In this document: piece by piece, positions 15,001 to 24,082 of the stretch
Numbering within the stretch: the first letter of the stretch is position 1
Layout of the letters: every line of letters begins with the position of its first letter
From: Enterobacteriaceae bacterium LSJC7
GTDB taxonomy: Bacteria; Pseudomonadota; Gammaproteobacteria; Enterobacterales; Enterobacteriaceae
Direction of reading: 5' to 3'
Length of the DNA stretch: 64,000 nt
Assembly: GCA_000302695.1 (NCBI GenBank)
Contig: AMFN01000003.1
Location: forward strand, 1,015,510-1,079,509
Made by a program: the position numbers and the translations under genes
The notes under the pieces: generated by a model
The model's input: only the letters and a program-made list of their open reading frames with translations
Database searches by the model: none
What the model was told of the DNA's origin: nothing

Positions 15001-16227
15001 TCAGGCGGCAGCGCCCTTACCTACCAGCGCTTTGATCGCGGAAGTGTCTTCCAGGATGCAATCGAAACGGTGGAAGGCCACAAAGCCGGTCTGGTCGTAC
15101 TCAACATAACGTTCAACGAGGCGCTTCAGCGTCATATAATTCACGCGGCGGATAATGAAACGGTTAAAGTCTCCACAGTACATAAACTTCTTGCCCGCTC
15201 CGATATCGTCAATTTCCTGATCGATAACGTAAGGCACATTAAGCACGGAGGCTGGCGCCACGCCGACAATGTCCGGGAGCCACAACGGACGGCCTTTGGC
15301 GTCTTCCATGCCGCTGATAAGTTTTAATGTGCTGTCATTAAACGCAAGGCGGAATTTGGGACCGTTGCGATATGCAGGATCAAGACTGTGCTTCAGCTCA
15401 AGGATTTCTTTCCACGTTACGGCTGTGGCGGCAGCAGTCGAAGTTGTGCCTGTAACCGATGTTGCCAGCCCCTTCGGCTGTTTTGGCGTGCCGGTACCGG
15501 TCCCTTGAATAATATAACGGGCCTCACCGCGACCAATACGTTCAGCGATGCGGCGGGCCAGATAGGCTTCCATGTCGATTGCACTATCCTGCAACAGCTC
15601 GTTAGAGACGCGAATAATTTTGGAGGTCATTTTCAGCGCGCCCAGGCTGTCCATGCCAAATTCGGTATCTTCTTCCCCGGCCTCTTCATTCTCGCCCAAC
15701 AGCACGCCGAACTCGTTTGTGCCGTCGGCGGTAGCCCATTCCATCGTGCGCCCGTCTGAGGTCGCCAGAATCTGCGCCACACTGGCAATGCCGCCGTAGG
15801 CTTTCATCTGCTCAACAACTTTCGCAAGGAACGTCGTTGGTACGGTATAGCCGCCCTTTTCATCAGCTCCCACGCTTTGAGCGCGTAACTCACGCAGCGC
15901 CTTACGTTCTTCAGAAGTCAGTTCACCGGCACCGTGACGCATCCATTTATCAAAAATCTGGCCGCGCTGCTCATCGTTCTGGCCTTCACCATCTTTTTTC
16001 TGGTTGTCGCGCTGTTCCTGCTCCTGATCGTCAACGTACGCCTGGTCCTGCTTACGAAGCTCTTCTTCGCGAGCAATCTGCTCATCAATTTTCGCCAGCT
16101 CGTCTTTAGCTTTATTCCAGCTCGTTCGCTGTTCATCGGTCCAGGCTTCATCACCGATCTTATCGTGCAACGCGCGCATATCAGCCGCGATAGTATTACG
16201 TTTTTGCTTTAACTCATGCAGTTTCAT
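15001..16227 (-). CDS. Major capsid protein (HK97 fold)
   Basis: This 408-residue protein has the HK97 layout: a charged coiled-coil scaffold segment (about residues 1-115, ending near LRELRAQSVGADEKGG). The mature shell domain follows, with GGYTVPTTF, SKIIRVSNELLQDS and ILELKHSLDPAYR. The protease encoded next should cleave between the two parts. The mature coat would be about 290 residues. No separate scaffold gene is needed, as in HK97. Confidence 0.93.
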   Translation of the reverse strand: MKLHELKQKRNTIAADMRALHDKIGDEAWTDEQRTSWNKAKDELAKIDEQIAREEELRKQDQAYVDDQEQEQRDNQKKDGEGQNDEQRGQIFDKWMRHGAGELTSEERKALRELRAQSVGADEKGGYTVPTTFLAKVVEQMKAYGGIASVAQILATSDGRTMEWATADGTNEFGVLLGENEEAGEEDTEFGMDSLGALKMTSKIIRVSNELLQDSAIDMEAYLARRIAERIGRGEARYIIQGTGTGTPKQPKGLATSVTGTTSTAAATAVTWKEILELKHSLDPAYRNGPKFRLAFNDSTLKLISGMEDAKGRPLWLPDIVGVAPASVLNVPYVIDQEIDDIGAGKKFMYCGDFNRFIIRRVNYMTLKRLVERYVEYDQTGFVAFHRFDCILEDTSAIKALVGKGAAA

Positions 16228-16236
16228 TGTGTTCTC

Positions 16237-16836
16237 TCAGGCGTTTAATAAGGTAAGGACGCGCTCACGCGCCAGTTTCTGGTTGACTGCTTTCAGAAGG
16301 TCACCGCTTTTACGGGCTTCCTGCCAGGCCTCCATCGAGCGAACGCCCGAATCAGCTTCCTGATAGGCCGGATAGGTCACGGGACTTACGTCATAAAGGC
16401 GCGAAAACCGGGTAATCTCACGAATCACCACGCCTTCTTCATCTTCGTACCAGTGCTCACCATCGCGAGCGATACGAAACGCGAAGGAACTTTGGTTAAT
16501 ATCCCCGCGCAACATGGGCGCCAGAACGAGGTCACGTATCGTTTGTGTATCGGGGGCGTCAATGTTATAGCGGAGCCCCTTCTCATCCACAGATACCTTT
16601 AACGTTCCGGCAGCGCTGCGCCCCAGAATAAAGTTAGGGTCATGGTTAAACAGGCCACGAACATCATCATTCAGCACATCATCAAACGCGCCGGGCTTAA
16701 TGATTTCACGAAACCCCCACAGCGGTTCGGAACGGCTATTGAAAACGGAGCCATAACCAATGATCCGTGTGGGTTGTTCACTGTGCTGTTCCGCGCGGAC
16801 TTCGCCGCTGTAGCAACGCACTTCACGGTCATTCAT
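16237..16836 (-). CDS. Prohead maturation protease (HK97 gp4-like)
   Basis: This protein of 199 residues starts at the ATG at 16836, whose codon overlaps the TGA of the portal gene; GAGGA lies upstream. The fold is the S78/HK97 prohead protease: GYGSVFNSRSEPLWGFREII, then GLFNHDPNFILGR with the catalytic His, and FSRLYDVSPVTYPAY near the catalytic Ser region. It cleaves the capsid N-terminal scaffold and itself during head maturation. The terminase-portal-protease-capsid order is canonical. Confidence 0.92.
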   Translation of the reverse strand: MNDREVRCYSGEVRAEQHSEQPTRIIGYGSVFNSRSEPLWGFREIIKPGAFDDVLNDDVRGLFNHDPNFILGRSAAGTLKVSVDEKGLRYNIDAPDTQTIRDLVLAPMLRGDINQSSFAFRIARDGEHWYEDEEGVVIREITRFSRLYDVSPVTYPAYQEADSGVRSMEAWQEARKSGDLLKAVNQKLARERVLTLLNA

Positions 16837-18052
16837 CTTTTTTATCCTCGCTGCTGTCTGTCTTGAAGTCCTTTCCGGGGTTGGCTGCATTCACGCTAAC
16901 GAGCATTTCATCAAGCCCTTCCACAGGGTTCATATCTTCGAACGCGCGTGCTTCGTTGCGGCTCATCCAGCCATCGGTAATCGCAAAGTGATAGAACTGT
17001 GCGCGTTCCTGCGGTGTACCGCGTAAAAGGCCAGTCAGGTTAAAGCGGGTATAGAACCCTGCGGCCAGCTCAGCACGGGTAAACAAACGTCGGTTTAGTT
17101 CCTGCTCCCAGTTCGTAACCCACGGCATCATCGTGTAGCGAACAAACTGGATAGCCTGTTGCGTAATGTTTGAGAACGTGGCCTTTTCCAGATCATTAAT
17201 CATGTGTGCAGGCACGTTAAATATGCCCGCTATCAATGACCGGTTTAATTTTGACATTTCGATAATCTGCGCATCCACAGGTGATACCGTCAGCGCCTTA
17301 TAATCAAGCTCCGCAGGAAGTAATAAGGTTTTATTTTCCTGGCTACGTAGGGCTTCGGAGGCTTTTTGCCATACCTTTTTTAATCTGGTCCAGCTGTCTT
17401 GCTTTAATTCCTGCTTAACAGAAATAATTCCGGCTGGCCGTGCATTACCATTAAAAAAACTTTCGGTATATTTCTGGCCGCTCATCCCCATACCAATAGT
17501 TTCGGCATGTTGCATTATGGGACTGAGGCCCAGTTTCTGGTTATTCCCCAGCGCGCGGATGTGGATCATATCGTCAGGGCTAACAGCAAATGCGCCCTCT
17601 TCGTTATAAACCCCGTAGGTGTAACGCCCGCCGGTATTCAACAGCGTGGTTTCCCACGGCATACAGCAATCAAGACTTGTCAGCTCACCGCGCCGGGAAC
17701 GCTTCACCCGCGTGTAACCATTCCCCCAGCCCAGAATGTGCCGTTGTTTCAGCTCGCGCCATTTGTAACTGGTCTGCCACACGTTAGGTTCATCGTGCAG
17801 CAAATAGAAAGCAGCATGGTCGCGCGCTGGCTCGACTTTATTATTGTGCCGACGCATAACATGTAGTGGCATCTGTGCCAGATTTGACGACAGAACATAA
17901 ATACAGGCATACACCGCCGCCAGTTTCATGGCTGTTTCTGGGCTAACATAGACATCTTTGTTAAATAGCCCGTCTGTATCTGCCATTTCTGCTGTTATTG
18001 GGTTTGCCGGATTTTCCAGTGGTTCACTTCGAAAAAGTGCATCAAGTAGCAT
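16829..18052 (-). CDS. Portal protein (HK97 family)
   Basis: This 407-residue protein forms the twelve-part ring through which DNA enters and leaves the head. Family features include VYACIYVLSSNLAQMPLHV near the start, LLHDEPNVWQT, PLHVMRR, and IAGIFNVPAHMINDLEKATFSNI, followed by QQAIQFVRYTMMPW. The C-terminus is acidic. It overlaps the small membrane protein gene upstream by 11 bases and the protease gene by eight. Confidence 0.93.
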   Translation of the reverse strand: MLLDALFRSEPLENPANPITAEMADTDGLFNKDVYVSPETAMKLAAVYACIYVLSSNLAQMPLHVMRRHNNKVEPARDHAAFYLLHDEPNVWQTSYKWRELKQRHILGWGNGYTRVKRSRRGELTSLDCCMPWETTLLNTGGRYTYGVYNEEGAFAVSPDDMIHIRALGNNQKLGLSPIMQHAETIGMGMSGQKYTESFFNGNARPAGIISVKQELKQDSWTRLKKVWQKASEALRSQENKTLLLPAELDYKALTVSPVDAQIIEMSKLNRSLIAGIFNVPAHMINDLEKATFSNITQQAIQFVRYTMMPWVTNWEQELNRRLFTRAELAAGFYTRFNLTGLLRGTPQERAQFYHFAITDGWMSRNEARAFEDMNPVEGLDEMLVSVNAANPGKDFKTDSSEDKKDE

Positions 18053-18200
18053 TTCGCCTCCGCGCCATCAGCAGCGCATAAATCAGCATCATTACGCCTG
18101 CTAAAATTAATGCCGCGGCTTGCCCGAACTGTTGAAATATTCCGGCGATTAATAACCCGAAACCAGACAGGCCGATTACATCTGTGATTAATGACCTCAT
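18042..18200 (-). CDS. Small membrane protein between terminase and portal
   Basis: This short gene encodes 52 residues ([20 protein letters not shown] at the start) with two hydrophobic helices (about 8-22 and 26-46) and a basic RRR end. The ATG at 18200 overlaps the terminase stop, and its TGA lies 11 bases inside the portal gene, so it is tightly coupled to both. HK97-like phages often carry a small hydrophobic protein at this spot. Its function is unknown. Confidence 0.7.
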   Translation of the reverse strand: MRSLITDVIGLSGFGLLIAGIFQQFGQAAALILAGVMMLIYALLMARRRNAT

Positions 18201-19930
18201 AAAATTAATACGTCCTCATCTGGATCAAGACTGGAAAGGAAGTCAGCTGGCTCTTTCAACATTGCGCGGCCAATGGTCTGAATAAGCGCCACCGCGCCAT
18301 CAATCTTATTTTCCGCCTGTTCTTTAATGGGTTTAACCACATCGTCATTACCCGGCAGAGTTTTGCCAACCACGTTCCCGATACACCAGGTCATTATCGG
18401 GTTGCCGTCGTGATGGAAACGGCCGGATTCAATCGCCGCTTCCAGCTCTTTCGTCGGGTCTGACATGTTGGTGTAGTTCTGAATGATGGTTATCGGGTTC
18501 AGGTTTTCATCAGCCAGTTCATGAGAAATACCAGTTGCGCCAAACGGATCGATTGGAGATTCGCTTACCGGGTTCAGCCGATTAGCTGCTTTAGCCTCTT
18601 CCATGATGTAACGGTAATCGACTTCAGCACCGTCGGTTACTGTCAGATAACCCATCTCCACCCACTTCTGAAAACGTTCAGCCGTGCGGCGGTCCTCGTT
18701 TTTCTCAACGCTGTATACCGTGTCATACGGCACCCAGAACCGGGGAGCTATGCTGTAGTAATGCGTCCTGCCGTCTATCTCCCTTGTAAACAGGCGGGCC
18801 ATGCTGTTCATATCAAGCTTGCGGGCAAGGTCAAAGCCCAGCACACAGGGCTGGCCCTCAAATTGTTCCAGCGTTAACGTTTTGTCTTCGCACGCCTGCC
18901 AGCTAAGCAGGTTAAAATAAGCCGCCCGCGCTGATACCCAGATATTCAGATGTTTGGTTTTGAAGATGTTCGCCAGCCGCGGATTGTTCATTGCGCGGCG
19001 CTGCTGGCTTAACAAAAAGTCCCGGTAAACCGAGACACCCATGTTTGGGTTTGCCTTTTCCAGCGAACGCGGGTCTGTCCATTCGTCGCCTGGGTCAACG
19101 GTGTAGATAATGCCGAACAACTCATCATTCGGGACGGTGCCGTTAAGCATTTCGATGACTTCCCGGCGCTTGTCGTAGCATGGGCCTTCAATGTTATAAC
19201 CGGCGGTTGTAATAGCCCACATTATCGGCTGGCGCCGTGCGCCCATCCCCGTAATCATTGTGGTGTAGAGCGCGTCAGAATCATGTTCGTGATATTCATC
19301 AACGATTGCACAGTGTGGTGATTGACCATCACCGGGGTTGCCGATCAACGGTTCGAATCTGGCGCCATCCTCCGGGCGGCTCATGTTTTTGGCGTTCACA
19401 TCAATGCCGAACGCCTCAACCAGTAGCGGGGTACGCTTACACATCAACCGGGCCGGGCGGAAAACCTCCCACGCCTGTTTCTCTGTCGTCGCGCCGGAAT
19501 AGACTTCGGCACCAAACTCATCGTCGCAAGTGAAGCAGAATAACGCCACGCCAGCACTGATAGCTGATTTACCGTTTTTGCGTGGTATTTCGGTGTAGAC
19601 CTCTCGGAACCGGCGAAGCTTTGAACCTTTATGCACCCAGCCAAAGGCGTTGCAGATTATGAACAACTGCCACGGCTCCAGTGTGATAGGCATACGCTTA
19701 AACGCCCACTCCCCCTTCGTGTGCGGTAATAACTGGATGAACTTTGCTGCACGTTCAGCCAGGTCCTTATCGAACCGATAGCGAAACTTTTTCCCTTTCT
19801 CCTGCGCAAGATCGTCAATGTGACGCTGGCAGGCATCAATTACATACTGGCAGACCGGAATTTTTCCGCGCACAACGTCACGCGCGTACTGATTCGCGCG
19901 GTTAACGTTCGGGTATGCTTTCCGGCTCAT
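18197..19930 (-). CDS. Terminase large subunit (HK97 type)
   Basis: This 577-residue DNA-packaging motor has an ATPase domain with Walker A PRKNGKS (116-122) and Walker B CAIVDE (207-212), then a nuclease domain with [10 protein letters not shown] and VDYRYI aspartates. It cuts concatemeric DNA and drives it into the prohead. The ATG overlaps the small subunit stop by four bases. Sequence resembles the cos-type Terminase_1 group; with the HNH protein at 20516-20872 this supports cos packaging. Confidence 0.94.
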   Translation of the reverse strand: MSRKAYPNVNRANQYARDVVRGKIPVCQYVIDACQRHIDDLAQEKGKKFRYRFDKDLAERAAKFIQLLPHTKGEWAFKRMPITLEPWQLFIICNAFGWVHKGSKLRRFREVYTEIPRKNGKSAISAGVALFCFTCDDEFGAEVYSGATTEKQAWEVFRPARLMCKRTPLLVEAFGIDVNAKNMSRPEDGARFEPLIGNPGDGQSPHCAIVDEYHEHDSDALYTTMITGMGARRQPIMWAITTAGYNIEGPCYDKRREVIEMLNGTVPNDELFGIIYTVDPGDEWTDPRSLEKANPNMGVSVYRDFLLSQQRRAMNNPRLANIFKTKHLNIWVSARAAYFNLLSWQACEDKTLTLEQFEGQPCVLGFDLARKLDMNSMARLFTREIDGRTHYYSIAPRFWVPYDTVYSVEKNEDRRTAERFQKWVEMGYLTVTDGAEVDYRYIMEEAKAANRLNPVSESPIDPFGATGISHELADENLNPITIIQNYTNMSDPTKELEAAIESGRFHHDGNPIMTWCIGNVVGKTLPGNDDVVKPIKEQAENKIDGAVALIQTIGRAMLKEPADFLSSLDPDEDVLIL

Positions 19931-20421
19931 GAATTGATTACCTTTAAAAATGGATTGGTAGCTTTCTTCTGGCCCGCCAGGCCGATTAGGCGTTGGCGGC
20001 TGCTGGGGTCCAACCCCAGCATTGAGCCAGTGGAAGTCATTTCTGACTCTTGTTCTTTCTTTGCTGTCAGCTCAGGATTTTTAATCATGCCACCCATCGC
20101 GCCAGTGATAGCGTTACCCTGGTGCGCGATGTTCTTCACTGCGCGGCGCCAGAACTCATACGCCACACACCATCGTTCCAGTACGGCCAGGTCGGTCACG
20201 CACAAAAGCCCTTGCCCGCAAAGTTCCTTCGTTGTTAACTTCCACATCACTGATGCAAGCTGTAATGATTCTGCTTCGAACCACTCTGGCGGTTCCACTC
20301 CTTTAATCGGAGAGAACACCGGTTCATCTTTGTTCAGGGCGCGTTTACCGGGGTTACCGGCCAACTCCTTACGCGCGGTGGGCTTTGGCCGACGCCCGGA
20401 ACGCCCAGCCGTTCCAGCCAT
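19927..20421 (-). CDS. Terminase small subunit (Terminase_4, P27 family)
   Basis: This protein of 164 residues starts at the ATG at 20421, six bases after AGGAG. It opens [20 protein letters not shown] and has [13 protein letters not shown], the typical P27-family N-terminus. A helical DNA-recognition part follows and includes [17 protein letters not shown]. It recognises the packaging site and recruits the large subunit. It follows the HNH gene after a 94-base spacer. Confidence 0.88.
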   Translation of the reverse strand: MAGTAGRSGRRPKPTARKELAGNPGKRALNKDEPVFSPIKGVEPPEWFEAESLQLASVMWKLTTKELCGQGLLCVTDLAVLERWCVAYEFWRRAVKNIAHQGNAITGAMGGMIKNPELTAKKEQESEMTSTGSMLGLDPSSRQRLIGLAGQKKATNPFLKVINS

Positions 20422-20515
20422 GAACACTCCTGGTTAAATTTCATTTTTCGCGGGTATAAAAATTCGATTGGGCGGGCAGTCAGGAGAGGCTTTGCTGATA
20501 GCGATTTTACCCCCC

Positions 20516-20872
20516 CTACCGCCCTGTAAGCCGCTCTCGCGCCGTCTTCACTCGATGACATGGGCGGCATAAGCTTTGAAGGTTGTCGCTGCTATCGCTG
20601 CCTCCGTGCGCTACAGGGGTGATGTGGTCCACTTCAGTGGCGGTAGTAATCACACCCCGGCGCAGGCACTCCTGGCATAACTCACGGTCACGCCTGAGTA
20701 CCTGCGCCCGCAGCACATCCCAGCGCGGACCATAACCACGCTGTTTGCGTGTCTGGCCCGGTTTGTATAGCCGCCATCCCTCGCCACGGTGCGAATCGCA
20801 ATATCCTGATTTGTCTGTTGTCGTATTTTTGCAGCCACGTTTGCGGCAGGCTTTCGGGGTTCGTGGAGGCAT
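20516..20872 (-). CDS. HNH endonuclease (HK97 gp74-like)
   Basis: This 118-residue protein has an HNH nuclease with a structural zinc site: CQECLRRG, the catalytic VDHITPVAHGG and LQSLCRPCHRVKT. An extra N-terminal Cys/His group (CRKRGCKNTTTDKSGYCDSH) may bind a second zinc. In HK97 the homologous gp74 sits beside the terminase genes and is needed for DNA cutting at cos. The same position here suggests that role. Confidence 0.9.
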   Translation of the reverse strand: MPPRTPKACRKRGCKNTTTDKSGYCDSHRGEGWRLYKPGQTRKQRGYGPRWDVLRAQVLRRDRELCQECLRRGVITTATEVDHITPVAHGGSDSSDNLQSLCRPCHRVKTARERLTGR

Positions 20873-20876
20873 AGGT

Positions 20877-21110
20877 TTAACTCACTACAACCAGTGCTTC
20901 ATTTTCTGCACGAATCCAAATGGGTCTAGCTGAATCGGCTCCCCACACACCAAACAGCCGCAGCCCCGTTACATCAGAGTCTGGCTTGCTTGCTGACTTA
21001 CGCATATATACTGTGCCGGTTACAACCTGAACTATTACAGCTTCAGACTCGTCACCTGTTGCTATCTGCAACCATTCATTAGTCAGATAAACATCTTTTG
21101 TTTCATCCAT
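20877..21110 (-). CDS. Hypothetical phage protein
   Basis: This 77-residue protein starts at the ATG at 21110 (MDETKDVYLTNEWLQIA), which has AAGGA seven bases upstream. The sequence is mostly beta-strand-like (AVIVQVVTGTVYMRK, RPIWIRAENEALVVV). It recalls small virion or tail-associated beta-barrel proteins, but I do not recognise a family. It ends five bases before the HNH gene. Confidence 0.65.
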   Translation of the reverse strand: MDETKDVYLTNEWLQIATGDESEAVIVQVVTGTVYMRKSASKPDSDVTGLRLFGVWGADSARPIWIRAENEALVVVS

Positions 21111-21120
21111 TATTAATTCC

Positions 21121-21399
21121 TTACGCCAGTACAAAATCGGGGTGAGTAGGCATCACGATGTACTGTTGCGCCATTTGCGGGATGTCGCCGTAAATCACGT
21201 CAATAAAAAAGCCGTCACGTTTGGACGGCTCTTTAATCGTTTTCCGGGTTTCAGGGTCATACTCTCCGTCATCGTTGTAGAGCGTGCCTCTGACAACGAT
21301 TTGCAGCGCAGGCGTCGGTGATGGCCAGCCTGCTTTTTTTGACCACCAGCCTGTTGCGCTCTTTGCTGTATCCTCATCCGGGAATTTCAGGTATTGCAT
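21121..21399 (-). CDS. Hypothetical phage protein
   Basis: This 92-residue protein shares its first base with the end of the lectin-like gene (21399-22289). It contains an acidic-aromatic mixture (GTLYNDDGEYDPETRK, GFFIDVIYGDIPQMAQQYI) and no transmembrane segment. Family not recognised. It is probably co-expressed with its two neighbours as a small accessory block between lysis and packaging. Confidence 0.65.
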   Translation of the reverse strand: MQYLKFPDEDTAKSATGWWSKKAGWPSPTPALQIVVRGTLYNDDGEYDPETRKTIKEPSKRDGFFIDVIYGDIPQMAQQYIVMPTHPDFVLA

Positions 21400-22289
21400 C
21401 AGAACCCCCTGCTGTACTGAACGCGCGTAATGTGACGAGTTGACCAGTTTCGCGTGGATTTGGGAATATCGAAATCGCCACCATTCACTGCTGCAATCTC
21501 TGTATACGTGCCGTCAGTGTAGTGGATGCGGATTGCTGTGGCCTGGCCACCCGGGTTTTGAATTTTCGCAATTGGCTCTGCGCGGGTTGCCCCAGCCGTG
21601 CTCGTCAGTATTGGAGACGTTGCAAATGTTCCTGTCTCTGCCTGCACGCTCCAGCCAGCGAACGCATCACCCAGCTGAGTCTCTGATGTGCTGTAGATGA
21701 CGACTGTGCCGTTGTAGTTTGCATTTGCCGCACCATTAGGAATTGTTTTTGTCGCGCACTGCCATTCAGCTGCATTGCGAAACGTTATCTGATTTGCAGC
21801 GCCGGTATTCTCTGCGTAAACAGCGAACACACCCGCTGATTTTCCATACACCGATAGCGTAATCGGGAACTCTAAACCAAATAACGCTCGCGTCTGATAC
21901 ACGCCGCCGTCAGATGTTGCAGACGATTTTTTGATTAGACGCGTTGTGTTGCCGTCCGGTGCTGTAGTTGTGCCTGTTATATCAGCCTGATATGCACGCC
22001 AGCCGCTGCCACTTACGCGACTGTCGATTATTGGGTTAGTGCGCTGTGGCTCAGGTTCATGACGACCTACTGCAACGCCGTTTTTATATTCTAACGGCCA
22101 GACGTTAGAGGGTGCCTGCTCAATCGCGCCGTTTTGCGCAATAAACGACAGATTGCCGGGGCGGCTGTACAGCACGCGCGGGTCAAGCTTTGTAGCAGTG
22201 AAATCAATATCACTTAAATCGATTGCAGAATTGCCACCAGCGCGACCAACTACCGGCATCCCTGTATAAAAAATCCCGCGGCGCTTCAC
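21399..22289 (-). CDS. Predicted virion surface protein with lectin-like domain
   Basis: This 296-residue protein opens with SAIDLSDIDFTATKLDPRVLYSRPG and has a central beta-sandwich-like domain (about residues 90-240). That domain ends GWSVQAETGTFATSPI, followed by GATRAE. This ending (a GAQ-E-G-FATS-PT-TRA pattern) is widespread in phage head fibres and tail-side adhesins with carbohydrate-binding domains. No such gene is part of the standard SfV late block at this place. I predict a capsid- or tail-attached decoration that binds a surface sugar; function is unproven. Confidence 0.6.
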   Translation of the reverse strand: MKRRGIFYTGMPVVGRAGGNSAIDLSDIDFTATKLDPRVLYSRPGNLSFIAQNGAIEQAPSNVWPLEYKNGVAVGRHEPEPQRTNPIIDSRVSGSGWRAYQADITGTTTAPDGNTTRLIKKSSATSDGGVYQTRALFGLEFPITLSVYGKSAGVFAVYAENTGAANQITFRNAAEWQCATKTIPNGAANANYNGTVVIYSTSETQLGDAFAGWSVQAETGTFATSPILTSTAGATRAEPIAKIQNPGGQATAIRIHYTDGTYTEIAAVNGGDFDIPKSTRNWSTRHITRVQYSRGF

Positions 22290-22507
22290 TTTCGGCCCCC
22301 GCAGTTAATCAGCCAGGCTTTGTTATGGGCCAGCACATCACGTTTTGTCTGCCTGTCCATAACGGTTACGTCCTGCTCGGTAAGGTAGATGGGTTTAACC
22401 CAGTCGCATGAGGTATCCACCAGCTCAACTTTTACGCGTCCACGATTCGCGCAACTCGCTATCAACATCACTGTCAGGCATATGGTTAACGGTTTGCTGA
22501 ACATCAC
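22286..22507 (-). CDS. Rz1-like outer-membrane spanin lipoprotein
   Basis: This 73-residue protein begins with a lipoprotein signal (SKPLTICLTVMLIASC), with the lipobox cysteine at about residue 19. It starts inside the 3' part of the Rz-like gene in another frame (83-base overlap), the classic Rz/Rz1 arrangement. Rz1 sits in the outer membrane and joins Rz to fuse the two membranes at lysis. It lacks the usual high proline content, so similarity to Rz1 rests mainly on signal and position. Confidence 0.75.
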   Translation of the reverse strand: MMFSKPLTICLTVMLIASCANRGRVKVELVDTSCDWVKPIYLTEQDVTVMDRQTKRDVLAHNKAWLINCGGRK

Positions 22508-22688
22508 TGGCTTCCTTCGTTACTTCAACACGCCGTGCCGCTGCGGCTTCAGCACCTGCGGCTTTCTCTTCGGCTCGTTGTGATTCTGCTTCCTGCTGCG
22601 CTTTTGTTCGGCCTCTTGATTGCCCTATGCCGAATGCACCAGCCACCAGCACCAGAAGCGCGATAATTGCCCCTGCGATTGCGCTCAT
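22425..22688 (-). CDS. Rz-like inner-membrane spanin
   Basis: The 87-residue protein from the ATG at 22688 (MSAIAGAIIALLVLVAGAFG) has one N-terminal membrane anchor and a long charged helix rich in Lys, Glu, Gln and Ala (KAQQEAESQRAEEKAAGAEA). This is the form of Rz/LysB-type spanins. It overlaps the holin gene by four bases and contains the start of Rz1 in another frame. The region upstream of this ATG reads open but encodes a Cys-rich unlikely extension. Confidence 0.75.
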   Translation of the reverse strand: MSAIAGAIIALLVLVAGAFGIGQSRGRTKAQQEAESQRAEEKAAGAEAAAARRVEVTKEASDVQQTVNHMPDSDVDSELRESWTRKS

Positions 22689-22900
22689 TTTTGCGGCTTC
22701 CGTTGCAGTGTCATGCGTGAGTACATACCGGCTACAGCAACCAGCAGCGCAGCAACCTTCAACCATGAAGATGGGATTTCAGCTTTCCATTCCGGCGGAA
22801 GTTCGAACCAGATTGTCGGCAGCAAACCCAAGGCAACGAGCGCCTTCGTTGAATGCCAGCGCCACCAGTCGCGCCAGTCTTTCACTAAACGGGGTTTCAT
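22685..22900 (-). CDS. Probable holin
   Basis: This 71-residue protein has a basic N-terminus (MKPRLVKDWRDWWRWHSTKA), two hydrophobic segments (about 21-33 and 47-59) and a basic C-terminus (RMTLQRKPQK). Small two-helix proteins directly after an endolysin and before spanins are normally holins that permeabilise the inner membrane on schedule. The gene shares one base with the endolysin stop. Confidence 0.7.
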   Translation of the reverse strand: MKPRLVKDWRDWWRWHSTKALVALGLLPTIWFELPPEWKAEIPSSWLKVAALLVAVAGMYSRMTLQRKPQK

Positions 22901-23367
22901 CAGATAAGCCCCTTATACGCGTCGTAAGTTCCTGTGCGCATCACTTCAGCATGGCGCTTCGCTCGGCGCGGCGTCTGGCGAGCCCAAAGGCTTTTCAACA
23001 TGTTTTCCGATGCCTGCTTATAGTCACCACGGCTTATAAGGCTCAGTGTCACGCTGAATGAGGCCAGGCCATTTACACCCATCTGATAACCCATACTGAT
23101 CAACACATCGCGGCGTGCTTCATTGCAGTGCGCCAGCGCGGCTTTAATCTGTAGGTTTTCATTCATCTGGCGTACAAGGTCATCAACAAAATATTGTTTC
23201 CAGACATCACCCACGGCGCGCGGAACAGTGAATGTATAGTGGGTCAGTGGTGCGCCCTTTGGACCAAGCTTGATACCACCAGCCACCGTCGGGTAGCCCA
23301 GTGTGTCCAGGTAGGGCTTTTCTCTGTAGCCCTCTTCGTAGTTCAGGATGCCGATAATCTGGCTCAT
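22900..23367 (-). CDS. Endolysin, T4-type lysozyme (GH24)
   Basis: This 155-residue muralytic enzyme has the GH24 catalytic arrangement Glu12 (YEEGYR), Asp21 (YLDTLG) and Thr27 (YPTVAGG), with spacing equal to T4 lysozyme Glu11-Asp20-Thr26. It cuts the glycan strands of peptidoglycan. No signal-arrest-release helix precedes the domain, so it should need the holin at 22685-22900 for export. It overlaps the small membrane protein gene upstream by four bases. Confidence 0.9.
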   Translation of the reverse strand: MSQIIGILNYEEGYREKPYLDTLGYPTVAGGIKLGPKGAPLTHYTFTVPRAVGDVWKQYFVDDLVRQMNENLQIKAALAHCNEARRDVLISMGYQMGVNGLASFSVTLSLISRGDYKQASENMLKSLWARQTPRRAKRHAEVMRTGTYDAYKGLI

Positions 23368-23552
23368 TTTCTTTCACTCCCTGAATGCAGGACTGCGCTT
23401 GCTGCCCGTTCCTGCGTAATTTCGTGCTTCGCAGTAGCAAATGAATAACCTGATGTGAATCCACCAAAATAAATCCCCAGGGCAGCGGCCAGAATTAAAA
23501 GCCACTGGCGCCGGGCTATGTTCTTATGTTTATCAGTGCCATTCTTTTTCAT
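23364..23552 (-). CDS. Small membrane protein in lysis cassette
   Basis: This 62-residue protein has a basic N-terminus (MKKNGTDKHKNIARRQ), one hydrophobic helix (WLLILAAALGIYFGGFTSGYSF) and a charged tail. It overlaps the endolysin and the coiled-coil gene by four bases each. Its place before the endolysin suggests an antiholin, second holin or lysis regulator, but I cannot assign one. Confidence 0.6.
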   Translation of the reverse strand: MKKNGTDKHKNIARRQWLLILAAALGIYFGGFTSGYSFATAKHEITQERAASAVLHSGSERK

Positions 23553-23962
23553 TGGGTTTTACCTGAGGATGCTATAAAACGATTAATTTCACTCGCCAGT
23601 TTTTTGTTTGACTCCGTAAGCACAGCCACTTCCCTTTTTAAAGCTTCATTCTGTGCTTCAAGGTGTTTCTGAGAACTCTCGATAATCTGTAAACGGGCTT
23701 GTGTCTCTGTAATGGTTTTCCAGTACTCCCGTATTACATCGTCCTTTTCCGCTATTTCTAACCTGAGTTGCTTGTTTAATGATTCCAGGCGTTCTATCGA
23801 CTGCGCTTGCCGCTCAAGCATCGCTATTTGCTGAATGTCATTAGCATTGCGTGCACGGTTGGACATGTAATAGCGGCCAAAGGTAATCCACCCGCCAGCC
23901 CCGGCGGCAAGGGCCGTAAAGAAGCCTCCCACCGTTTCCTTTGTGATGAACTCAAGAGCCAT
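23549..23962 (-). CDS. Membrane-anchored coiled-coil protein, first gene after late promoter
   Basis: This 137-residue protein has an N-terminal Gly/Ala-rich hydrophobic segment (VGGFFTALAAGAGGWITFG), then about 100 residues of heptad-patterned coiled coil (LERQAQSIERLESLNKQLRLE and onward). It is the first gene transcribed after the Q-dependent leader. Its position in front of the endolysin suggests a part in lysis. No family is recognised. Confidence 0.65.
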   Translation of the reverse strand: MALEFITKETVGGFFTALAAGAGGWITFGRYYMSNRARNANDIQQIAMLERQAQSIERLESLNKQLRLEIAEKDDVIREYWKTITETQARLQIIESSQKHLEAQNEALKREVAVLTESNKKLASEINRFIASSGKTQ

Positions 23963-24051
23963 AATATTTCCGTTTCAATTAAAAAAGATTTTGAAGCATC
24001 GCAACCGCCAAGAAGCTCACTTCAAAGTCCCTGTGATGCCGCCATTGGCAT

Positions 24052-24082
24052 AAAAAAAAGGGCCACCAGCCGGTAGCCCTTT
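24052..24082 (-). terminator. Leader terminator of the late operon (tR'-like)
   Basis: On the minus strand AGGGCTACCGG-CTGG-type pairing (AGGGC/GCCCT plus an inner ACC/GGT) is followed by eight T at 24059-24052. It lies about 90 bases before the first lysis gene and downstream of the predicted late promoter. In lambda the same layout (promoter, terminator, late genes) makes late expression depend on Q. Confidence 0.8.
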
